A stretch of 64,000 nt of DNA from positions 19,133,405 through 19,197,404 of the forward strand of contig NC_060901.1 of assembly GCF_014805685.1 (NCBI RefSeq), written 5' to 3'. Below are positions 54,187-63,162 of this stretch, one piece after another. The notes beneath the pieces are model-generated. The model did not search any database, was not told the origin of the DNA, and saw nothing but the letters and a program-made list of their open reading frames with translations. The DNA is from Silurus meridionalis (lineage: Eukaryota > Chordata > Actinopteri > Siluriformes > Siluridae). Each line of letters begins with the position of its first letter. The first letter of the stretch is position 1. The position numbers and the translations under genes are program-made.

Positions 54187-57100
54187 TGAGGAAAATAAGT
54201 ATTTGAACACCCTGCTATTTTGCAAGTTCTCCCACTTAGAAATCATGAAGGGGTCTGAAATTGTCATCGTAGGTGCATGTCCACTGTGAGAGACATAATC
54301 TAAAAAATTAAATCCAGAAATCACAATATATGATTTTTAACTATTTATTTGTATGATATAGCTGCAAATAAGTATTTGAACACCTGAGAAAGTCAATGTT
54401 AATATTTGGTACAGTAGCCTTTGTTTGCAATTACAGAGGTCAAAGCGTTTCCTGTAGTTTTTCACCAGGTTTGCACACTGCAGGCGGGATTTTGGCCCAC
54501 TCCTCCACACAGATCTTCTCTAGATCAGTCAGGTTTCTGGCCTGTCGCTGAGAAACACGGAATTTGAGCTCCCTCCAAAGATTCTCTATTGGGTTTAGGT
54601 CTGGAGACTGGCTAGGCCACGCCAGAACCTTGATATGCTTCTTACAGAGCCACTCCTTGGTTATCCTGGCTGTGTGCTTGGTCATTGTCATGTTGGAAGA
54701 CCCAGCCTCGACCCATCTTCAATGCTCTAACTGAGGGAAGGAGGTTGTTCCCCAAAATCTCACAATACATGGCCCCGGTCATCCTCTCCTTAATACAGTG
54801 CAGTCGCGATGTCCCATGTGCAGAAAAACAGCCCCAAAGCATGATGCTACCACCCCCATGCTTCACAGTAGGGATGGTGTTCTTGGGATAGTACTCATCA
54901 TTCTTCTTCCTCCAAACACGTTTAGTGGAATTATGACCAAAAAGTTCTATTTTGGTCTCATCTGACCACATGACTTTCTCCCATGACTCCTCTGGATCAT
55001 CCAAATGGTCACTGGCAAACCTAAGACATGCCTGGACATGTGCTGGTTTAAGCAGGGGAACCTTCTGTGCCATGCATGAATTCAAACCATGACGTCTTAG
55101 TGTATTACCAACAGTAACCTTGGAAACGGTGGTCCAAGCTCTTTTCAGGTCATTGACCAGCTCCTCCCGTGTAGTTCTGGGCTGATTTCTCACCTTCCTT
55201 AGGATCATTGAGACCCCACAAGGTGAGATCTTGCATGGAGTCCCAGTCCGAGGGAGATTGACAGTCATGTTTAGCTTCTTCCATTTTCTAATGATTGGTC
55301 CAACAGTGGACCTTTGTTCACCAAGCTGCTTGACAATTTCCCCGTAGCCTTTTCCAGCCTTGTGGAGGTGTACAATTTTGTCTCTAGTGTCTTTGGACAG
55401 CTCTTTGGTCTTGGCCATGTTAGTAGTTGGATTCTTACTGATTGAATGGGGTGGACAGGTGTCTTTATGCAGCTAACGACCTCAAACAGGTGCATCTAAT
55501 TTAGGATAATAAATGTAGTGGAGGTGGACATTTTAAAGGCAGACTAACAGGTCTTTGAGGGTCAGAATTCTAGCTGATAGACAGGTGTTCAAATACTTAT
55601 TTGCAGCTGTATTATACATATAAATAGTTTAAAAATCATATATTGTGATTTCTGGATTTTTTTTTTAGATTATGTCTCTCACAGTGGACATGCACCTACG
55701 ATGACAATTTCAGACCCCTCCATGTTTTCTAAGTGGGAGAACTTGCAAAATAGCAGGGTGTTCAAATACTTCAAATACTTCCTCACTGTATATATAAAAA
55801 GCAAGCTCCATGAACATATGGGATGGAGAAGATCTTCTGTTATAGAGCTATAAACCCAGGATTCCAGGTGCCTTCATCTCACCTCCATCTCCTTGTGCAT
55901 ACTTGTGGCTGAATGTGCACAAATCTCCACACAATCTAGTGGAACATCTTTCCAGAAGAGTGGAGGTTGTTATAAGAGCAAATGGGGATTTAATGTGTCC
56001 ACAAACTTTTGAATCGTTTTTCGAATTCGTGAGATTTGTTCGGTGCTGATGAGAATGAAATGCATCTGAATGGCTTTTTTTTTTAAATAAAAAGGAGCTT
56101 GGGAAGCTTACCTGATGTTCTGCTGAAAATGTTGGGTTTGTTCATGTCTGCGATGGTGAGCATGTTCTTATAGATCAACAATAAAACGTCCATCAGCTGA
56201 CCGGGCACGCCACTGTCCTGCAACGTCTTCGCCGGGTGAGGCTCGTATAAATCGTGGCATCTGCTGCAGCCGTCACACGTTCCTCTGATGTAGTCCTCGC
56301 AGACGTGGAGATGTTTACAGGATCCTGCTTTGGGGCAGTTTCCGAACTCGCCGCCACCCTCGTTATACGCCGAACACACCTGTGTGCACGAGGCAGAGGG
56401 AGTTACGTTTAAAAGGTTTCCATTTACGCCATTCGAAAGACGCCCTCATCCAGAGAAATTTATCTCATTTGTATAAATGAGCAGCTATGAGGTTAAGGGC
56501 CTCACTCTGGGGCCCAGGAGTTTATCCCAGGAAGTGAAAGGAATCCTGAGCCAAAACGGCTCCCAAGACGACGAGCCGAAGCGACAAATACGTCCGAGTG
56601 GTGTGGAGTGACGTCCATCATGGAACGACCTGCTCAGTCACTGCACCTAACTGCTACTGATCTGCTCTGGGATGAACAAGAAACCTCCAAGTAGTGAAGA
56701 ACATCTTCAGAATGTTTTGGAGAAACAAGTGTCCGGATGCTGAGATCGTCTAAAGCCGTTCTTCACGCTGAGAGAGGACTGTTTTATTAAAAAATAGAGC
56801 GCAACATCTGGACGTTTCTAGATTAGTTTGGTCAATGGAAATCTTCAGAAAGTTACATCACCGAGTTTATTGCATAGAAACACAAGGGATGCGCACGTGT
56901 CTCCAAAAACTCTCCAAAAACTCTCCATGTTCTAGAAACAAAAAATGGGTTATGACGAGTTATAACGCCTGTACACCCCTGTTCAGTTTCATCTTTAATC
57001 TTATCTGCTCTTTCCAGTCTTTAAATGTCCCAAAAGGAGGAGAGAAACTTGGTGTGCATTTTTTTATGTCCCTCCTCCACCAGATGCTTTTCTGATCACC

Positions 57101-58499
57101 ACACAGATGACAGATGATTGGCTGATCGGACAATCACGTAAATGAACATGTGTACAGATGTTCCTATTGAGGAGTTTTGAATATGGTTGAACTTCTATAT
57201 GATTTTTAATAAGTGGTTTGAGATGCAGGATGAATTCTGGACGAATCAGAATTTTAAATATAAAGAGAAAAAGCACCAGGGTTGAACTCCAATAGCTTAG
57301 TTATAAATCTCACTGTGCCTTTAATTACTATGCAAATAAATGTTATCTTCTGGCACTACTTTATCTCTGGGTGTGACTCGGAGCAGAAGGGTTTTATATA
57401 TAGAATGCGTAATAAAAATGATTTCGATTCATTCAGGTCAGTTTTGCTCTGAACATCAACAACAGCTTGAACTCCTCAATGTGACCATGGGAGAAGATGA
57501 TCATCCACGGCTACGTGTGAAGTCTTACACCATTATAACTGGTCGTTCTTCACCTCCACATCCTGCACTAACATCCTGTAACAGCTGGATTATCAGTTAC
57601 ATATTATACAGAGGTAATAAAAGTCATCGGTGTGGTTTAAGGGATTTAACACCAGACTGAACATTTCGTTTGATATTTTCTTGTGCTCTTTTTCAGGTCT
57701 TACTTGAGGCAATAACGTGGTGTCGTTTTGCAGAAGTGTAACGCACAACTCATCGCAGTCCAGTTCCAGCAGTTTGTGTTGGCAAAGAACGCCGACGTTG
57801 TGCTCTGAATAGAGATCGTGGCTGAATAAACACTCGTCTCTGAATTGGCAAATGAGAAATACATATTTATTTTCGAACACAAATCAGACAGATAATGCAG
57901 ACACCAAAAAAAAGGAATAAATCTGATATATTATCATAACAATATTCATAATAATATATAAGATAATATATAATTTAATATATAAAATGATATATAATAT
58001 TGATAATAAAATAATAATATTCATAATAATATATAAGATGATATATAATATAATATATAAAATGATATTTTATTATGAATAGTATATATCATTTTATATA
58101 TTATCTTATATATTATTATGAATGTTATTTTATTATCAATATTATAAAACATTCATAATAATATAATATATAATGTAATATATACAATTATATATTTTCA
58201 TGTGTAGGAGATAAATTGTTTTTTTTTTTTTACCTTTCGTTGTCACATGGACACTCTCCAAACAGGTAGCTTTTGCACAGGTGAAGGTTCTTACAGCCTT
58301 CACAGCCCTCAGTCCTACACAATCTCAGGTTGGTCTTAATACACTGTCTTTCACTGTCCTCTTCTATTAGCACAAATGTCTCTGTCTCACCTTCCGTCTC
58401 GTTAAATTGGAGCTTACAGACCTCATCACACACATCCTCCAGCTCCTTCTGTTCACCTGGTGCCGAGAAATACTGATCACCAGCCTCTTCTGACTCCAT
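50135..58499 (-). CDS. parp12: PARP12-like mono-ADP-ribosyltransferase, gene A (12 exons, long C-terminal tail)
   Basis: PARP12-type proteins attach single ADP-ribose units to targets and act in stress-granule and interferon-linked responses. Twelve exons with GT-AG junctions and consistent phase sum to 2,724 nt (907 residues plus stop; mammalian PARP12 is about 700). The N-terminal part has CCCH-type fingers ([40 protein letters not shown]). WWE domains follow ([25 protein letters not shown]). The catalytic domain is at about 430-611, with His499 in LFHGT, Tyr531 in GSYFTKDAK and probably Ile609 in YPEFLIRY, an H-Y-I-type triad as in mono-ARTs. Residues 612-907 are a disordered tail. It is tandem with gene B. 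PARP12 is the closest family; ZC3HAV1-like is less likely because the catalytic His is kept. Confidence 0.88.
50150..50400 (-). repeat. 45-bp in-frame tandem repeat in gene A last exon
   Basis: About five units of 45 bp, each encoding a variant of SRSSxxQSTKPAGx, at the extreme C terminus. The matching open frame on the plus strand is a shadow. Confidence 0.88.
51348..51496 (-). CDS. parp12: gene A exon 11 (catalytic His)
   Basis: 149 nt. [20 protein letters not shown] then [14 protein letters not shown]; carries the HGT motif. Acceptor TTCTACAG, donor GTGAGT. Confidence 0.93.
52088..52218 (-). CDS. parp12: gene A exon 10 (catalytic domain start)
   Basis: 131 nt. [20 protein letters not shown], then [15 protein letters not shown], the beginning of the ART fold. 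Same length as gene B 62530-62660. Acceptor CGTTCCAG, donor GTACGG. Confidence 0.92.
52689..52764 (-). CDS. parp12: gene A exon 9
   Basis: 76 nt. [20 protein letters not shown] then TAAGLE. It aligns with the WD.SALPDPGFQ linker before the catalytic domain but is more diverged than gene B, where [12 protein letters not shown] is clear. Confidence 0.78.
52867..52963 (-). CDS. parp12: gene A exon 8
   Basis: 97 nt. [20 protein letters not shown] then [16 protein letters not shown] matches the CRRPKYVS-like segment of PARP12. Same length as gene B 62994-63090. The donor is the weaker GTCATT. Confidence 0.85.
53151..53271 (-). CDS. parp12: gene A exon 7 (WWE)
   Basis: 121 nt. [20 protein letters not shown] then [13 protein letters not shown], the second half of the WWE domain. 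Acceptor TTTTTTAG, donor GTAGGA. Confidence 0.88.
53362..53527 (-). CDS. parp12: gene A exon 6 (WWE)
   Basis: 166 nt. [20 protein letters not shown], then [20 protein letters not shown]; same length as gene B 63483-63648. Acceptor TTTCCCAG, donor GTAAGC. Confidence 0.92.
53787..53913 (-). CDS. parp12: gene A exon 5 (WWE region start)
   Basis: 127 nt. [20 protein letters not shown] then [20 protein letters not shown]; ends in phase 2. The exon has the same length as its counterpart in gene B (63792-63918). Confidence 0.9.
54008..54055 (-). CDS. parp12: gene A exon 4 (48-nt micro-exon)
   Basis: Encodes (E)[15 protein letters not shown]. It supplies the first two Cys of the third finger, whose C-x3-H half lies in exon 5. 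Acceptor TTTCTCCAG, donor GTACGC. Supported by homology to PARP12 and by phase; a frame-based search would miss it. Confidence 0.8.
54112..54182. repeat. (TA)n microsatellite next to the Tc1 element
   Basis: About 34 TA units ending at the element boundary; a preferred TA target. Confidence 0.95.
54184..55788 (-). mobile_element. Tc1/mariner-type transposon, 1.6 kb, nearly complete
   Basis: Terminal inverted repeats of about 205 bp (54184-54386 and 55582-55788) carry two copies each of the AAGTATTTGAACAC direct repeat (IR/DR structure). The ends CAGTGAGG/CCTCACTG are flanked by TA. The element sits at the edge of a (TA)n array in intron 3 of gene A. The right outer repeat has a small internal TCAAATACT duplication. 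Confidence 0.93.
54440..55418 (-). pseudogene. Tc1-type transposase, frameshifted
   Basis: Catalyses cut-and-paste transposition when intact. The minus strand starts [16 protein letters not shown], has a helix-turn-helix ([12 protein letters not shown]), then WSDETK with the first catalytic Asp and VFQHDND with the second. Near 54,675-54,690 the frame breaks. The remainder, with [11 protein letters not shown] (third catalytic residue Glu), continues in another frame to a stop at 54440. A single short indel accounts for the break, so the copy is young but inactive as read. Confidence 0.9.
55800..56015 (+). mobile_element. degenerate Tc1-derived repeat copy in gene A intron 3
   Basis: AAATCTCCACACAATCTAGT, CAGAAGAGTGGAGGTTGTT and GTCCACAAACTTTTG. 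It directly abuts the younger 1.6-kb Tc1 element. Confidence 0.6.
56112..56379 (-). CDS. parp12: gene A exon 3 (second zinc finger)
   Basis: 268 nt. Cys/His-rich: [48 protein letters not shown], then a helical linker ending in IFSRTS. Acceptor CACACAG, donor GTAAGC. Confidence 0.88.
57704..57839 (-). CDS. parp12: gene A exon 2
   Basis: 136 nt. Completes the finger (DECLFSHDL) and continues [20 protein letters not shown] and [13 protein letters not shown], corresponding to the linker with LLFQNDPWLLP in PARP12. Acceptor AATTCAG, donor GTAAGA, phase 0. Confidence 0.85.
57940..58160. repeat. AT-rich palindromic repeat in gene A intron 1
   Basis: Arms at about 57,998-58,067 and 58,086-58,140 are near-perfect inverted copies (ATTGATAATAAAATAA ... 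against TTATTTTATTATCAAT), around a short centre. A partial direct copy lies at 57,945-57,995. Confidence 0.8.
58234..58499 (-). CDS. parp12: gene A exon 1 (N terminus, first zinc finger)
   Basis: Starts ATG (58497-58499), then an acidic stretch (about residues 1-50) and [20 protein letters not shown] ahead of the split finger; donor AAAG|GTAAAA, phase 2. Shorter than the mammalian N terminus, so the winged-helix-like part may be absent or reduced, or an upstream exon may be missed. Confidence 0.8.
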
Positions 58500-58759
58500 G
58501 ACTGACTCCTGTCCTGTTTCTGCTTTTCCCGAAGTTCAGGAAAAAAGCTGGTAGTTTCGTTTCGTCCTAGTGAGTCGAATCTGATGACTCGGTTCCTAAA
58601 AATGGTTGGTTCAGATTCGTTTACTGCCTCGTTCAGTGACTCGTATAGGCGGCGACTGAGAGTCAGGAATGAGGAAATAAATGTAATGTACATGTCCATG
58701 TGTGTTCAATAATAATCATAATCAATCAGTCAGTTCTTACACATATATACACACCAACA

Positions 58760-58761
<2 letters not shown>

Positions 58762-58814
<53 letters not shown>
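58762..58814. repeat. (CTAT)n microsatellite
   Basis: About 13 units between genes A and B. Confidence 0.95.
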
Positions 58815-58995
58815 CACATACATCTCTCTGTCTGCTTTTCTCTCTATCACTGTCATATATATATATATAGGAAATCAAACAATAAATAAATAAATAAATG
58901 AAAACCTTACAGCAAACAATTCTCATGTTTATTGTGTGAAATAATCATCAATCATTATTACATCATAGCTCATCACACTGAGATCTCACTTCGTG

Positions 58996-58997
<2 letters not shown>

Positions 58998-59066
<69 letters not shown>
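58998..59066. repeat. (TA)n microsatellite
   Basis: About 33 TA units, between genes A and B. Confidence 0.95.
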
Positions 59067-59071
<5 letters not shown>

Positions 59072-59765
59072 ATATACCCCATGCCTTCATGCCATTGCTC
59101 CATCCGCTGGTCCTCTCGCTGAAACCCACGGACATCAGAACCAATTCGGAGTACGAACAAGTTCAATTCATCCAACCAGTCAGATGCGTGTTCACAGCTA
59201 TAATCTTTTCTCTTATATAATGTATTGGTGCAAACAAGGATTTCTATTGGCTGCATATAAAATGTGCATTTACTTACGAAAAGGTTTTATAGCGACATGA
59301 ATATTCTAATCAAGTTGTACCACGTGTGGTTCTGTTCCCACATCGCTGGAGAGAAATCCTGGGAGAAGTTCATTAGATCGTTTATTCCTCAAACTACAAA
59401 TGCAAACTATTGAATTTTATTGAATAAAATTGATTAAATAAGAATACATGTAATGCATTCATTTGATTTATTTAATTTTATTTTTCGATATTTTATTTGT
59501 ACGAATATTCAAAACTATTCGTTTATATATTATTTAAGCGAGCACGCATTTTTTTATTTAAAATTGTTAGGAAAATATAAACGTTATAACTTTTATTAAA
59601 ACACGTGAGAGGATACGTGAAAACTGATTTGAATGCGGTCTCAGAAGATTGAAAAGGAGGTTATTCGTGTCTTCGTACATCGCGTTGTGAAGGTCACGTG
59701 GAGCAGCGATTATGCTACATTTATCTGAAATCAATGTTTGTTTCCACCGAAGCGATTCGAAGGCT

Positions 59766-61150
59766 TCACTGCACCACGCACTCGCTGCTCTTCACGCTTT
59801 GAGCTTGTGGGACGTTCTGAGGGTTTGGGCTTTTCGCAGGAGGTTGTTTAGCAGAGACATCAGGAGGCTGCGTTCCATTAAAGGAAACTGAAGAAAAGCC
59901 TTCAGAGAGAGACGGCTCAGGAGCTGAAGAGGAACCGGCCCTGTACGTCACTGAGAGGTCGGAGAAAACTGGAATGATGGAAAAAGGTGTACCAGAGCTA
60001 TGAATTTCTAAATCTGGTGCAGCTGAAAGTGGGTGAGAGTGGTTGCTTCTCACAGCTTCTCTGTGAGCTGAAGATCGTTGTGTAGCCACCAAGTCCGGGT
60101 TTGATCTTTGCTTGAATGTTTCTGGATTTCTCACAGATATAGCCAAGACTTGGGCTGACTTTCCAGTGGATGTCGATGAAGATGAAGAAACCTGAGCTGG
60201 CTTTGGAGGGAAGAGTTCCTCAGGTGTGTTAGTGGAACCGAAACTTAGTTCTGAGCCAAACTTACATGCTGATTGGATCACGTTTAGTTTATCATCAGCG
60301 ATGTGAAAGCTTTGGTCGACATCTCTAGAGGACCAGGTTTCATGAGAGGATGATGAGGATCCAGAGCGAGACGGATTATAACCTGGAGCGCAACTGGGTT
60401 TTGAGGTTTTGTTCTCAATTTCTGTGAAGAAGGTGATCGAGGAAGCATCAAGGTTCTTGGGTTTGTCTGGAGAACGTGGCGATGGATCCAATGAGTTGGA
60501 GGTACAAGCTGTCACGGTCTCTTGAAGGGTTTCCTCAATCCCAGACGGAGCTCTGTTCCCTGTTAGACTAGATGGGTCTAAATGGGTCAAACCTGGAATC
60601 GTTTTAGATGTTCTCAAGCTCTGGTCGAACTCTCTGAGCAACCTGCTGTGTGAAGTTAAATCACACGACGACTTTGAGTCTGTTTTCGGAGCTCCGGTGA
60701 CTACATTTGTTAGGCTTTTTGCATCATTTGTCTCCAAAAAGACATCTTTATCTGGATTTGCTGCTGGATCTGAAGGAGACCTCGTCGTAGAGATGCTCGC
60801 AGAAGATAATATGTCCCAGGACATGACGTCGCTCGCGGAAATACCGGAAGACTCGCTGACATTTGAACAAATTACTCTGATATCTTTTGGGATGCTGGAC
60901 TTCTCATACGTAATGAGGAATTCTGGGTAAACCTGGGACCGGTCGAAGATTACGTAGATGGTGGGCTCGTGTACGGTGTTTACGCAGCTGTCGTAAAGGT
61001 TTCCTGCCGCGTCTCTGGACGGAGGTCTGCGAAAATGGGGCGCTCCTTTGGCGTACTGTCCGACCAGCACCCTGCATGCGAACATGGATCTGTCGCCGTA
61101 GCGATCGGTGTAATCGGTGGAATATTTCGCATCCCTGGAAAAGTAGCAGC
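59766..61150 (-). CDS. parp12: gene B last exon (catalytic end plus long tail, stop)
   Basis: 1,385 nt. [56 protein letters not shown] and [10 protein letters not shown]. About 379 further residues, Ser/Thr/Pro/Asp-rich without clear domains, end ECVVQ. Stop TGA at 59766-59768. Confidence 0.92.
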
Positions 61151-63101
61151 CTGCAACAGATTCAATAAAGCAAGTGCTCAGAATATTTTATACCACCAAA
61201 GGTTTGTGGACACCTGACTATACGATTGCTATGAATCTCGTTCCATGTATATTCATCCCAAAGGTAAAGGTTTAGAGCTCTATAAAAGGAGATCTTCCAT
61301 TGAGGAGATTGGGGTATTCCACATATGGCTGGAAAGTCAGGTGTTCCAATACTTTTGCCTGAATAACAGACAGACAAAGTAACTAAACCATAGATTACCC
61401 ATGACTACCTACTGCCCAAATGTAACTGTACGTTCTCCTTACCTTAAATCACATGACCAGTAAATCCACCCTAGCGCTTTCCACCAGGCTAATTAGCATC
61501 TAACTAGCGGATCACAGATGTGTTAGCATACCGAGCCGTACCACATGGTCTAGTTGGAAAAGCCACATGAGCGTGCTTACCTTCACCGTACACTGTTGCA
61601 TTGGCTCCAGACTCCTTCATGTCGAAGTTCTGGCGGCATATAGCGTCGATGTTCCTGGCGTTGGTGCCATGGAATAGCAGTCGCTCCGCCTCGCCGTATT
61701 TTTTGTCGCTGTTTGCTTTTTTCATTCGTTCTTTTTTCCTGCGAATAAACCACATAAAGAACTATACTATATTCCCATAAGAATCCATCCATCCATCCAT
61801 CCATCCATCCATCCATAAAATCCTCCAACCAACCATCCATTCATCCAACCATCCATCCCTCCATACATTCAACCATCCATCTATCCATTCCTTCATCCAT
61901 CTAACCTTCCTAATCCTTACATCCGTCTAGCCATAAAATCATCCATCCAGCTATCCAGCCATAAAATCATCCATCCATCCATCCAGCCATAAAATCATCC
62001 ATCCATCCATCCATCCATCCATCCATCCATCCATCCATCCATCCAGCCATAAAATCATCCATCCATCCATCTATCCATCCATCCATCCATAATATGCATC
62101 CATCCAATCATCCATCCATAAAATCATCCATTCATGAAAATCATTCATCCATCCATCCATCCATCCATCAAATCAACCCTTCATGAAAATCATCGATCCA
62201 TCCATCCATCCATCCATCCATCCATCCATCCATCAAAAAACCTCCATCCATCCAACTATCCATCCATCCATCCATCCATCAAATCATCCATCCAACCATC
62301 TATCCATCCATCCATAATATCATGCATCTATCCATCTATCCATCCATCCATTAAAATCATCCATCCTTGAAAATCAGGCATCCATCCATCCATAAAATTA
62401 TCCATCTGAGTGCCCAGAGGAAACCCCTCAAGCACCAGGAGAACATCAGATATATTTTAATAGTGTCAATATCAATATAAAAAAAGATTTTCAGACGGAA
62501 ATATTTTGCAAAGCAGAATTCTTACTCACGTCTGGAAATCCTCCCATAATTCCTTGTTCTGAACCCGTTCGATGGTCAGGATGTTGAACTCCTTCATGGT
62601 CTTGTTGAAAAGTTCCTGCACCCTGATGTAGTCCCTGTGAGATGCGTCAAGAAAGACGCGCTGTAATGAAAACCGGGGGGAGGAAAATAAATAAATAAAT
62701 AAATAAATAAAAGGTACAGCAGATAGAAGGAATAAACGGAAAAAAACACTGTACCTGAAATCCCGAGTCAGGAATTGCAGATTTATCCCAAAATCCTGGG
62801 ACACCCAGATGAGAGCTGGAGTTTGGAACTCTTCTGCAAAAAGGAATAAAGAGATCGATCATGAATATGAACACATGACTATCCATCCATCCCTCCATCC
62901 ATCATTCAGTCTTGTGCTCGAGTGTCCACAAACTTTTGACCATATAGTGTGTACTGTATATGAGTGGTTATTATGGGATGTATTTATCTGTACCTGATTC
63001 TTGTAGTGCGGATATCGAAGAGAGAAACAAAAAACGGTCTGCGTCTTACTGCTCTCTCTGAGCTACTCAGATCGTTCCTCTGCTTCATATCTTTAGAAAA
63101 A

Positions 63102-63162
<61 letters not shown>

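Larger units (their letters stand above)
58500..59765 (-). other. spacer between gene B stop and gene A start
   Basis: 1.27 kb with no exon seen. It must hold the gene A promoter/5' UTR and the gene B 3' UTR. A stretch at 58,555-58,645 (GATGACTCGGTTCC, GTTCAGTGACTCG) resembles the minisatellite at 33,255-33,600. No clear TATA box or interferon-response element (GAAANNGAAA) was identified. Confidence 0.5.
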
